Of a stretch of DNA of 64,000 nt, positions 45,239 through 51,771 are shown one piece after another. Under the pieces are notes generated by a model. It saw only the letters and a list, made by a program, of their open reading frames with translations, was not told the DNA's origin and ran no database searches. Source of the stretch: [Clostridium] viride DSM 6836 (GTDB lineage: Bacteria > Bacillota > Clostridia > Oscillospirales > Oscillospiraceae); contig KK211198.1 in NCBI GenBank assembly GCA_000620945.1, positions 1 through 64,000 of the forward strand. Direction: 5' to 3'. A program made the translations under genes and the position numbers. Position 1 is the first letter of the stretch. Each line of letters begins with the position of its first letter.

Positions 45239-45379
45239 GTGGAGAACAATCATTTAACCATAGGAATGAAAGCCCCAGATTTTTTGGCAACCACAACCTT
45301 TGGTCCGATCAGGATGTCGGATTATAAGGGCAAGTGGGTGGTGTTTTTTTCGCATCCAGGGGATTTTACACCGGGATGA
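45239..45379 (+). pseudogene. 5' part of an interrupted 1-Cys peroxiredoxin gene
   Basis: A 46-codon fragment. GTG at 45239 lies seven bases after GGAGGA and gives [20 protein letters not shown], the normal start of a Prx6-class peroxiredoxin, continuing through [19 protein letters not shown]. Then the sequence departs into GGA-TGA, two codons into the inserted element. The missing next residues V-C-T-T-E, with the peroxidatic Cys, are found at 48572 and beyond. This half alone cannot be active. It is called a pseudogene here only because it is interrupted; all codons are intact and in frame with the 3' part, so it is better seen as a split, restorable gene. Confidence 0.9.
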
Positions 45380-45389
45380 AAAGGCTAAA
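45342..45389. other. Left attachment site (attL) of the serine-recombinase element
   Basis: Chromosomal arm 45342-45361, core GATTTTAC (45362-45369), element arm 45370-45389. The element arm ACCGGGATGAAAAGGCTAAA contains the stop codon of the recombinase on the other strand. Confidence 0.8.
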
Positions 45390-46872
45390 CTAGGTATGTA
45401 ATTTCAACCGTCCCCTCTTTGTCAATTTGGATGCTGTGAATCATGGTGCGTATGATTTCGCTTTTTTGCGGAAGATCCAAGCCGTCAAAGGTATCCAGCT
45501 TATTTGCTATCCACCTTGTTTTATCTCCCTGAGGAATCGTCAGCTCGGTTGCTTGGCTCTCTGCAATCATTGCTTGCATTTTCGTTTGCAGATCTATGAT
45601 TTTCTCCGTGAGTAGTTCGTCGACCATGGCGGTGCCTTTTCCGATATTATTGATGAGGTTTTGAATCTGCCCCTTGATGTCTTCCACTTCAACTGAAGGC
45701 GGAAGCCGGGTTTGGGGGGCTACGTACGTTTCGTAAAATACGAATTCCGAAAAACGGGCCTTACATTGCTGCAGAATCAAATCCTCGAGTTCTTCCGCGC
45801 TCAGGTAACGATCGTTGCAACAAAGTCCACGGCCTTCTCGCCCCCGGCAACGGAAGTAGGAATACTGATGTTCTCCTTTTGAGGTATACTTTACCCCAAA
45901 ACTATGACCGCACTCTTTGCATGCAACCAAACCCGCAAGAAAGGTGCGGGCGGATCGTTTGCCGCGTTTCGGTGTATTCTCACGTAAGATCTTTTGTACA
46001 CGAATGAATTGTTCGGAAGAAATCAGAGGGAGATGCATGCCGATGACGGCTACTTGCTCCGCAATTTCTGTATTTTTGTTTCGATTCTTCTGTTTAAAAA
46101 AGAGGCACATTCCATGCTCACCATCAAAGTCTGCCAGTGGATTGGAAATGGCAAAGCCACAGGAGACCAAATAGTGGAAGAGTCGTTCGTCCGCACAGCA
46201 AGGGCTTATGTTTTGTAGCACTCGCTTCACGGAATTACCAGTCCACAAGTTTCCCTTAGCAGTTCGAATACCTGCTGCGTTTAGGTTGTGACTGATGCTC
46301 CATAAGCTTTCCAGGGAGGAACACTGCGCAAAGATGCTCTGCAAGGTGTTGGCTTGTAGATTGGGCTCTAAGACAGAGATGGTTTTCCCGTCCTTCACTA
46401 TGCGTCGACTGTCGTAGCCGAAGGGAGTGTTCCCTCCCATAAATAAACCGTGTTTTGCTCGAAACCGGTAGTTGTCGGAAATTCTGGTGGCAATCGTTTC
46501 TCGCTCTAGTTGGGCGAACACCATCACGATATAAATCATGGCACGCCCCATTGGCGATGAGGTATCAAACTGTTCAGTGGCCGAAATGTATGTAACGCCG
46601 AGGTCTTCAAATAGCTTCAATAGATTGGCAAAGTCAATGATGTTGCGGCTGACACGGTCAAGGCGATAGGAAATCACCGTTTCAATTTTCTTCTCCTTTA
46701 TGTCCGCTATCATTCGTTCAAATTCTGGGCGGCGGATGTTCTTTCCGGAATAACCAGAGTCGGCATATACGAGAACCTCCCCCTTTGTGAGGTTTCGGCA
46801 TTGGTCGATCTGGGCGTCGATCGAAACACTGTCCGGTCGATCTATGGATTTTCTTGCATAAATGGCAATCAT
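45385..46872 (-). CDS. Large serine recombinase (site-specific integrase)
   Basis: A 495-residue protein. The N-terminal resolvase domain has the nucleophile in MIAIYARKS (Ser9), then VSIDAQIDQC and SYRLDRVSRNIIDFA. The recombinase domain follows (NTPFGYDSRR through NAAGIRTAKGNLWTGNSVKRVL). A zinc ribbon at about 315-355 has ACKECGHSFG and RCRGREGRGLCC, and a coiled coil (about 395-440) separates it from the C terminus. This order is that of phage-type and skin-type integrases, which integrate between attP and attB and need a partner protein to excise. The ATG at 46872 lies after AGGTGG; the frame continues upstream to 47220 without a Shine-Dalgarno or family match. The stop lies inside the left attachment arm. 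Confidence 0.95.
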   Translation of the reverse strand: MIAIYARKSIDRPDSVSIDAQIDQCRNLTKGEVLVYADSGYSGKNIRRPEFERMIADIKEKKIETVISYRLDRVSRNIIDFANLLKLFEDLGVTYISATEQFDTSSPMGRAMIYIVMVFAQLERETIATRISDNYRFRAKHGLFMGGNTPFGYDSRRIVKDGKTISVLEPNLQANTLQSIFAQCSSLESLWSISHNLNAAGIRTAKGNLWTGNSVKRVLQNISPCCADERLFHYLVSCGFAISNPLADFDGEHGMCLFFKQKNRNKNTEIAEQVAVIGMHLPLISSEQFIRVQKILRENTPKRGKRSARTFLAGLVACKECGHSFGVKYTSKGEHQYSYFRCRGREGRGLCCNDRYLSAEELEDLILQQCKARFSEFVFYETYVAPQTRLPPSVEVEDIKGQIQNLINNIGKGTAMVDELLTEKIIDLQTKMQAMIAESQATELTIPQGDKTRWIANKLDTFDGLDLPQKSEIIRTMIHSIQIDKEGTVEITYLV

Positions 46873-47024
46873 ACAGTTACCACCTGTCAGAGAATTGAAC
46901 GTGCACTTACAAGCGAGGGAAAATCGGGAGGCAGGTCTATTCTTTTGCGGAAGAAAGGCGCGAGAGGGAAACAGGCAAGTTGGACAAGTTTCTTGGCATA
47001 CGATAAGCTCAAGGAGATGATCGC

Positions 47025-47213
47025 ATGCCAAGACGAAAGGAAGCGCTGCCCCTGCAGGCAATCCAGGTGATCCCAGAGCTTCCACCAGCCGAGCGAACCA
47101 AACGGATGGAACGGTTGGTGGATACCATAGCGAAGACCAGTCAGCTAAAAGGGTACCTGGGATGTAAGTACGATCCAGATAGGGAGTGTGGGGAAGTGTA
47201 TCTTGCTCGGTAA
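47025..47213 (+). CDS. Small basic protein, candidate recombination directionality factor
   Basis: A 62-residue protein starting MPRRKEALPLQAIQV. AAGGAG (47011-47016) is eight bases before the ATG, a good signal, so I take it as real. It has a charged N terminus, a helical middle (PPAERTKRMERLVDTIAKTS) and a short C terminus with two Cys. I recognise no family. It is divergent from the recombinase gene across 152 bases. Excision by large serine recombinases needs a small directionality factor, often encoded nearby, including in clostridial skin elements; that role is inference from position and size. A weak hairpin without a T run follows at about 47232-47265. Confidence 0.6.
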   Translation: MPRRKEALPLQAIQVIPELPPAERTKRMERLVDTIAKTSQLKGYLGCKYDPDRECGEVYLAR

Positions 47214-47290
47214 AGCACAATTAAACAGTGCCGCCCTCGTATTCCGATTCACAAGGACGGCAGAGCAACACATACGGGAAAAATGCACAC

Positions 47291-47542
47291 TCAATCGAGT
47301 GGATTTAAGATTGCCTGCCCGTCATCCGGTAGCTTCAAGAGGCCGATGGTTTCGAAAAGTTTGATCATGGTGTAGAGCGATAGTTGCGTCGAGATCCGAA
47401 TGGCTGCAATTCCAGAGTGCAGGGCTTCTTCATCTAAATCTGGACAGGATCCTTTAAAGGTTTGAATGATGACATCCATGTTTTGCTGCATCAGTTGATT
47501 CACCTGTTCAAACAACGCATTGTTAAGCAGTTCGTCATTCAT
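47291..47542 (-). CDS. Small unknown protein in the element
   Basis: An 83-residue, mostly helical protein beginning MNDELLNNALFEQVNQLMQQ, acidic, with a hydrophobic C-terminal half (STQLSLYTMIKLFETIGLL) too polar for a clear membrane span. GGAGG sits correctly before the ATG at 47542, so it is probably translated. I recognise no family. It could be a regulator of the recombinase or unrelated cargo. Confidence 0.6.
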   Translation of the reverse strand: MNDELLNNALFEQVNQLMQQNMDVIIQTFKGSCPDLDEEALHSGIAAIRISTQLSLYTMIKLFETIGLLKLPDDGQAILNPLD

Positions 47543-47602
47543 AGAAGCCTCCTTCCGTATGCAATATTCTATTATGATTTTTCAGATAGAATACATTCTT
47601 GC

Positions 47603-47631
47603 TTGTGTTTTTTCTCTGCGTTGGATATACT
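47603..47631 (+). promoter_or_regulatory. Promoter of the GNAT gene
   Basis: TTGTGT (47603-47608), 17 bases, TATACT (47626-47631). The transcript would start only about a dozen bases before the coding region. Confidence 0.5.
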
Positions 47632-47649
47632 GACCTCGAGGTGATAAGG

Positions 47650-47928
47650 TTGAAATTTGAATATGAACCAGGACGCATTTATGTCAGTGATCCTACTGGA
47701 GATCTTCTTGCGGAGGTCACCTTCCCGCGTTCGGGGAGCATTACGGACATCAATCACACGTATGTTCATTCCTCGCTGCGTGGCCAAGGGGTTGCAGACA
47801 AGCTGCTCTCCGCTGCGGTTTCGCAAATTCGATCGGATGGTTTGAAGGCCCGAGCCACATGCACCTATGCCATAAAGTGGTTTGAAGAACATCCGGAGCA
47901 ATCCGATTTGCTGGTCGTCCCTGAGTGA
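47650..47928 (+). CDS. GNAT-family N-acetyltransferase, YjdJ type
   Basis: A 92-residue minimal GNAT domain of the COG2388/YjdJ group. KFEYEPGRIYVSDPTGDLLAEVTF forms the first strands, ITDINHTYVHSSLRGQGVADKLL carries the acetyl-CoA pyrophosphate loop R-G-Q-G-V-A, and CTYAIKWFEEHPEQSDLLV the C-terminal strand. Substrates of the group are unknown. The start is probably TTG at 47650, eight bases after GAGG; GTG at 47641 is the alternative but overlaps that Shine-Dalgarno. Cargo of the element. Confidence 0.8.
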   Translation: MKFEYEPGRIYVSDPTGDLLAEVTFPRSGSITDINHTYVHSSLRGQGVADKLLSAAVSQIRSDGLKARATCTYAIKWFEEHPEQSDLLVVPE

Positions 47929-47938
47929 GAGCAAAACA

Positions 47939-47979
47939 AAAAGCACCGCCTGCGTCCAAATGACGTAGGCGGTGCTTTT
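47939..47979. terminator. Bidirectional terminator between the GNAT and EamA genes
   Basis: An 18-bp stem (47939-47956 / 47962-47979) starting AAAAGCACCGCC, with one G-T pair and loop CAAAT. Confidence 0.9.
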
Positions 47980-48000
47980 AATGTTCCAGAGGAAAACGGC

Positions 48001-48426
48001 TTATTTGGTGACGAAGAAGATTCCGCTCAAGCATAAGATAACACCAAGGAGTTGTTTTGCGGAAATGGTTTCCTTATAAAGAATGGCTCCCAGCACGAGC
48101 AGGACACAGGCAACGCTAATATTCGCGACTAAGGAACCGGTGCTGATTTTCCAACCCACTTTATAAACATACAGGTAGCCCAATTCCAGTCCGACAATGG
48201 CAATGCCAAACAAATAAGGCAACCAATTTGCCTTTTGCAGTTCAGGAACTAAGCTTTTCTGTTCACTGGTGATAAAAAATAGCACAAGAGATGAAATGGC
48301 TGCCACGGAATAGGTGATAATCAGGGATGCAAAAGGCTGAATCCCGGATGGCATGGATTTTGCGCAAAGGTGATACACCGTGTTTGCAGCAATAACCAAA
48401 AGTATGGGCCATAAATAGTTCAGCAT
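48001..48426 (-). CDS. Small EamA-type transporter (single domain)
   Basis: A 141-residue membrane protein with about four to five segments: YLWPILLVIAANTVYHLCAK at the start, YLYVYKVGWKISTGSLVANI in the middle, LLGVILCLSGIFFV at the end. One EamA unit suggests it works as a dimer, like small multidrug transporters. The ATG at 48426 follows AGGAGG. The 5' leader holds an intrinsic terminator and a short reading frame, indicating regulated expression. It is the last gene of the element on the right side. Confidence 0.85.
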   Translation of the reverse strand: MLNYLWPILLVIAANTVYHLCAKSMPSGIQPFASLIITYSVAAISSLVLFFITSEQKSLVPELQKANWLPYLFGIAIVGLELGYLYVYKVGWKISTGSLVANISVACVLLVLGAILYKETISAKQLLGVILCLSGIFFVTK

Positions 48427-48491
48427 CGTAGTCCTCCTAAAATAAAAAGCGCAAACAAGTAACCTTGTTTGCGATAGGTGTTCAAACGCAT
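48420..48491 (-). CDS. Possible leader peptide of the EamA gene
   Basis: A 23-codon frame begins ATG-CGT at 48491 (MRLNTYRKQG) and ends in ILGGLRC, with its TGA overlapping the EamA start codon. It runs through both arms of the attenuator hairpin, so a ribosome paused on it would stop the hairpin from forming. The upstream GGAAG is only two bases from the ATG and lies at the predicted transcript end, a poor start signal, so translation is uncertain. Confidence 0.35.
   Translation of the reverse strand: MRLNTYRKQGYLFALFILGGLRC
48441..48473 (-). terminator. Attenuator terminator in the EamA leader
   Basis: Read on the minus strand: a 10-bp stem CGCAAACAAG / CTTGTTTGCG (48473-48464 with 48459-48450) followed by GCTTTTTATTTT, just before AGGAGG. 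It lies between promoter and gene, so it must be overcome for expression. Confidence 0.8.
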
Positions 48492-48505
48492 ATCTTCCGG
48501 ATTGT

Positions 48506-48535
48506 ATGATACCCCAGCTTTGAACCATTTGTCAA
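48506..48535 (-). promoter_or_regulatory. Promoter of the EamA gene
   Basis: On the minus strand, TTGACA (48535-48530), 18 bases, TATCAT (48511-48506). It lies wholly inside the element, four bases from the attachment arm. Confidence 0.7.
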
Positions 48536-48539
48536 TCTA

Positions 48540-48587
48540 TTTAGTCTTTTGCTTCGGGTGATTTTACGCCGGTTTGTACCACTGAGT
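48540..48587. other. Right attachment site (attR)
   Basis: Element arm TTTAGTCTTTTGCTTCGGGT (48540-48559), core GATTTTAC (48560-48567), chromosomal arm 48568-48587. The core matches the left site in sequence and orientation, as excision requires. Confidence 0.8.
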
Positions 48588-49831
48588 TTGTTGCCTTTGC
48601 CAAAGCACAACCTGAGTTTGCTGCACTAAATGCACAGTTGCTTGGCCTGAGCATCGACAGCAATCCTTCTCACTTAGCTTGGACGTATGCCATCTATGTT
48701 ACATCAGGAGTTCAGATACCGTTCCCCGTCGTCGCAGACCGCATGGGGGATATTGCTGAGCTTTATGGGATGATTTCCCCGAATGTTAGCACGCAGGAAA
48801 CCGTTCGCAATGTATTCCTCATTGATCCGGATCAAATTGTTCGCGCAATCTTAATCTATCCTCTCACAAACGGGCGTAGTATTCCAGAAATTCTACGTCT
48901 TTTGATTGCGCTACAAACCACCGATAAATACCATGTGGTAACTCCGGCCGATTGGGAACCTGGAGAACCGGCACTTGTCCCAGCCCCGAAAACGTATGAC
49001 GAGCTATTAGAACGTCAAAATAACCCGGGAGCACTGAACCTGTCTTGTGAAGATTGGTTCTGGTGCTATCGAGAGTTAGGCCCGGCTCAAAGTGGAACCA
49101 CGGGCTCCAACCCAATGATGACGACGAACCCGACTCGGATGACTTCGCTGGAGCAAACAAACCCAACGGAGATGACTCCGACTAGAAGCAATCTGGAGCC
49201 CATGAATCCGACGGAAATGACCCCAACGCAGATGAGAACCACCACCCAAACCACTCCGACACGTACGACGACCCAAACCACACAAGCGACGCAAACGCAG
49301 GCAGGTCCGACCGGAACGATGCCGACCCGAACGGCTCCTACTACGCAGATGACCTCCACACAAACAACCCCTGCACAGACGACCACAACGCCAACGAGCC
49401 CGATTGATATGACTACGACCCGAAGCACTATGCCTATGACCCCGATGCAAACAACCCCGACACAAATGTCTCCAACCAGAACAGCTCCTACACAGATGAC
49501 CTCGACGCAAACAACCCCAATGCAAACAACCCCAATGCAAACAACCCCGACGGATATGACCACGACCCGAAGCACTATGCCTATGACCCCGATGCAAACA
49601 ACCCCTATGCAGTCGACTCAAACCCCAATGAGCCCGACGAATATGACGACCACACAAAGCACCATGCCTCAAACGACTCAGACGCAGACAACAACCCCGG
49701 TGAATCCGGCCCAAGGTATGTCCAGTCAAATGATCCAAACACGCACGCCCACAACGCAGACGATACCCTTGAGAACGAACATGACGCAAACAAACCCGGT
49801 AAGAAGCACGCCGCAAATGCCCTTGCGCTGA
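48560..49831 (+). pseudogene. 3' part of the interrupted 1-Cys peroxiredoxin with Thr/Met/Gln/Pro-rich tail
   Basis: The open frame continues the peroxiredoxin directly: DFTPVCTTEFVAFAKAQPEF, then LGLSIDSNPSHLAWTYAI, PFPVVADRMGDIAELYGM and NVFLIDPDQIVRAILIYPL. These are the full Prx6-class domain after the catalytic Cys, ending near SCEDWFWCYRELG. Joined to the 5' part, the Cys becomes residue 47 and the domain ends near residue 215. The next 249 residues are low-complexity, dominated by Thr, Gln, Met and Pro, without Lys, Cys, His or aromatic residues. No start codon with a Shine-Dalgarno is present, so this part is silent unless the element is excised. Stop at 49829-49831, shortly before a terminator. 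A peroxiredoxin domain fused to another module is known in a clostridial spore-coat protein (CotE); a spore-surface role is inference. Confidence 0.9.
49406..49699 (+). repeat. 147-bp imperfect tandem repeats in the peroxiredoxin tail
   Basis: The segment coding DMTTTRSTMPMTPMQTTP occurs at 49406-49459 and again, nearly identical in DNA, at 49553-49606, a period of 147 bases (49 codons). Shorter units such as the codons for MQTTP recur between them, including three in a row at about 49518-49550. The tail has clearly grown by duplication and could vary in length between strains. Confidence 0.8.
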
Positions 49832-49859
49832 ATCGGACAGAGAGACAAAGAAAACATAA

Positions 49860-49893
49860 GAAAGCACCGCTCGGGAATTCAAGCGGTGCTTTC
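49860..49893. terminator. Terminator shared by the peroxiredoxin tail and the crotonase gene
   Basis: Stem GAAAGCACCGCT (49860-49871) / AGCGGTGCTTTC (49882-49893), 28 bases after the peroxiredoxin stop. Confidence 0.85.
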
Positions 49894-49905
49894 ACATTGA
49901 GTTGA

Positions 49906-50685
49906 TCATCGATTGATAAAGGTGGATGGGGGTTCCTTCGCGAGAAAGGCTTCCATGCCGACCTTTTTGTCCTCCGAGGCTTGTACTCTGGAAAACAGCT
50001 GAGATTCCAGTAAGAATCCAGTTTCCAGGTCTGTTTCCATCGCTTTGTTCACGGCCATTTTAATGCAACGGAGGGCAAAGGGTGCCTTTTGGCATAATTC
50101 TTTTGCGAAGGCCTCGGCCTCGGGCAGAAGATCTTCTCGTTCCACCGCCTTGAGTGCAAGGCCCAGCGAAACGGCCTCATCGGCCCCGATGTGTCGACCG
50201 CTCATGAGGAGTTCCTTCGCACGCATGGCCCCAACGACACGAGGGAGCAGCTGCGTTCCGCAAAATCCTGCCATCGAGCCAAGGTTGATGGAGGGAATGG
50301 CGATTTTAGCATCCTTTGAGAGGAATGCAAAGTCGCTGGCCAGTAAGATTTCCATTCCTGCTCCCAGGGCATACCCGTGTATGGCGCTGATGACGGGCAT
50401 TCTCACATTTCGAATGGTTCGGACTAAGTTTTGTCCCAACAGACTAAAGTCATAGGAGGTATAGCCGTCCATATGAACCTCTGCTTTGATGTCACCGCCC
50501 ACGCAAAACGCTTTTTCTCCCGCTGCATTGAGGATGACGCAAAGAACATCACGATCCTCTTCAGCCGCTTTGAGCAAGCGAGTGAGCTCCACAAGAGCAT
50601 CCGCACTCATCGCATTGAGCACCTGAGGGCGATTGATGGTTATATAGGCAATGCCATTATCCAGGCGATATAACATATCTTCCAT
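49906..50685 (-). CDS. Enoyl-CoA hydratase/isomerase (crotonase) family protein
   Basis: A 259-residue crotonase-fold protein. AFCVGGDIKAE (oxyanion hole), AIHGYALGAGMEILLASDFAF and GTQLLPRVVGAMRAKELLMSG are typical. Of the two catalytic Glu residues of classical hydratases, the first (in the P-E-I/V motif) is Ser132 here, in IAIPSINLG; the second is kept (Glu158). Members with one Glu often act as isomerases or on other CoA substrates, so plain crotonyl-CoA hydration is not assured. The ATG at 50685 lies behind AGGAG. It stands alone. Confidence 0.88.
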   Translation of the reverse strand: MEDMLYRLDNGIAYITINRPQVLNAMSADALVELTRLLKAAEEDRDVLCVILNAAGEKAFCVGGDIKAEVHMDGYTSYDFSLLGQNLVRTIRNVRMPVISAIHGYALGAGMEILLASDFAFLSKDAKIAIPSINLGSMAGFCGTQLLPRVVGAMRAKELLMSGRHIGADEAVSLGLALKAVEREDLLPEAEAFAKELCQKAPFALRCIKMAVNKAMETDLETGFLLESQLFSRVQASEDKKVGMEAFLAKEPPSTFINR

Positions 50686-50886
50686 ATTTGTTTGGCTCCT
50701 TTCTCTTCTAGCGATACGAGTATAACACAAAAGGGAAGTGGGCGACAATGCTGGTTTTAAAAAGAACTCCACCTTCTTTCATACGGGGCATGGTTGCCGG
50801 AGCGGAAGTAATCTTTTCTGCGCAAGAAAGACTGGAAATGATGTCAAGGGTATGCTATGCTGTGAATATACTGGAGGAGGGATACG

Positions 50887-51534
50887 ATGAAAATCCTAGA
50901 CTTAACCCATACCATTTGGGAAGGAATGCCAGTCTATCCAGGTACTGCCCCACCGGAACTACAGGAGGGGAGTACGTATGAGAAGGATGGATTCCGGGAA
51001 ACCCTTCTTTGTCTCTATTCCCATACCGGGACGCATATGGATGCTCCGAATCATATCTTCGCGGAGCAAAAAACCTTAGATCAATTTCCGATCGACGCCT
51101 TTGTGGGGATGGGACTTGTCCTTGACTTCACTGCAAAGAAGGCAGGAGACCTCATCACCTTAGAGGATCTTTCTTCGAGGTGGGAGAAGGTTGAGAAGGC
51201 AGACTTTCTGCTCTTTCACACCGGATGGTCAAAGTTCTGGGGAAGTGATGCCTATTTTGGGGAGTATCCCGTTCTTGACTTTTCGGTACTGGAGTATTGC
51301 ATCAAAGCAGGGAAAAAGGGGATTGGCTTGGATGTCATTGGCCTTGACCCCATTGCTGAGACTAATTTACCCAGGCATAAGCATCTCATGTCCCGTTCAA
51401 ACACTCTGATCATTGAAAATCTCACAAATTTAGACCAAGTGGGGGAGGAATTGTTCACCCTAGTGGCACTGCCTATGAAGTTTGCAAACTCCGATGGCGC
51501 CCCAACCCGTGTCATTGCCTGTTGCCCTCCGTGA
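50887..51534 (+). CDS. Cyclase-family (kynurenine formamidase-like) metal hydrolase
   Basis: A 215-residue protein of the PF04199 cyclase family. HTGTHMDAPNH (residues 46-56) supplies the metal ligands, and DFLLFHTGWSKFW and GLDVIGLDPI the other conserved strands. Members hydrolyse N-formylkynurenine or related amides and lactones. Nothing nearby suggests tryptophan breakdown, so the substrate is open. GGAGGAGG lies eight bases before the ATG. Confidence 0.9.
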   Translation: MKILDLTHTIWEGMPVYPGTAPPELQEGSTYEKDGFRETLLCLYSHTGTHMDAPNHIFAEQKTLDQFPIDAFVGMGLVLDFTAKKAGDLITLEDLSSRWEKVEKADFLLFHTGWSKFWGSDAYFGEYPVLDFSVLEYCIKAGKKGIGLDVIGLDPIAETNLPRHKHLMSRSNTLIIENLTNLDQVGEELFTLVALPMKFANSDGAPTRVIACCPP

Positions 51535-51563
51535 GAAAATTTGGTTTCCTCTCTCGTTTAGAC

Positions 51564-51592
51564 TTGACATCTTAAACGACTTTCTTTATAAT
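51564..51592 (+). promoter_or_regulatory. Consensus sigma-A promoter of tRNA-Pro
   Basis: TTGACA (51564-51569), exactly 17 bases, TATAAT (51587-51592); the tRNA starts 17 bases further on. Confidence 0.9.
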
Positions 51593-51608
51593 GAAAAGCC
51601 GTACAGTT

Positions 51609-51685
51609 CGGGGTGTGGCGAAGTTTGGTATCGCGCTTGGTTCGGGTCCAAGAGGCCTGGGGTTCGAATCCCCACACTCCGACCA
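51609..51685 (+). tRNA. tRNA-Pro (anticodon CGG)
   Basis: Acceptor stem CGGGGTG/CACTCCG (one G-T pair), anticodon stem CTTGG/CCAAG around TTCGGGT with CGG at positions 34-36 (reads CCG), T arm CTGGG-GTTCGAA-type, discriminator A and encoded CCA (51683-51685). A single-gene transcript with its own promoter and terminator. Confidence 0.96.
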
Positions 51686-51686
51686 A

Positions 51687-51727
51687 AACAAACGACAGGT
51701 TTCCTTGGAAACCTGTCGTTTGTTTTC
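51687..51727 (+). terminator. Terminator after tRNA-Pro
   Basis: Long stem AACAAACGACAGGTTTCC (51687-51704) / GGAAACCTGTCGTTTGTT with loop TT, then TTCC. Confidence 0.9.
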
Positions 51728-51771
51728 CAGAAGGATTGACCTTACAAAAGTGCAATATGCAAGGAGGGGCC

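Larger units (their letters stand above)
45362..48560. mobile_element. 3.2-kb serine-recombinase element splitting a peroxiredoxin gene
   Basis: The element lies between two direct copies of GATTTTAC (45362-45369 and 48560-48567); excision would remove 3198 bp, a multiple of three. It holds a large serine recombinase next to the left end, a 62-residue protein, an 83-residue protein, a GNAT acetyltransferase and an EamA transporter. No phage structural, replication or transfer genes and no transposase are present. Splicing the flanks restores the peroxiredoxin frame exactly. Splicing the ends forms an attP-like site whose 20-base arms are inverted repeats at 15 of 20 positions, for example TTTAGTCTTTT against TTTAGCCTTTT. 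Layout and size resemble a minimal skin-type intervening element. Whether it still moves cannot be told from one sequence. Confidence 0.9.

Noticed and set aside
45140-45239. Start of the peroxiredoxin 5' part at an earlier ATG (45213 or 45225)
   Set aside because: The GGAGGA at 45226-45231 is correctly spaced only for GTG 45239, which also gives the family-typical N terminus.
46997-47005. Sporulation-type -10 box CATACGATA before the 62-residue gene
   Set aside because: The transcript would begin at or after the Shine-Dalgarno at 47011, so it is unlikely to work for that gene.
46873-47220. N-terminal extension of the recombinase frame by 116 codons
   Set aside because: No Shine-Dalgarno or family similarity; MIAIYARKS at 46872 is the normal start of serine recombinases, and the region holds the divergent 62-residue gene.
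49406-49699. CRISPR array
   Set aside because: The repeats are long, coding, in frame and without unique spacers of constant length.
49085-49890. Second plus-strand frame of the tail giving Asp/Asn/Tyr repeats (YDPKHYAYDPDANNP)
   Set aside because: It looks protein-like but has in-frame stops (one is the TAG near 49192) and runs through the terminator, while the Thr-rich frame is continuous with the peroxiredoxin and ends before the terminator. A past frameshift cannot be fully excluded.
49076-49895. Long minus-strand frames opposite the peroxiredoxin tail
   Set aside because: They are open only because the plus-strand repeat DNA lacks certain triplets; composition is Arg/Cys/His-rich and no start signal is present.
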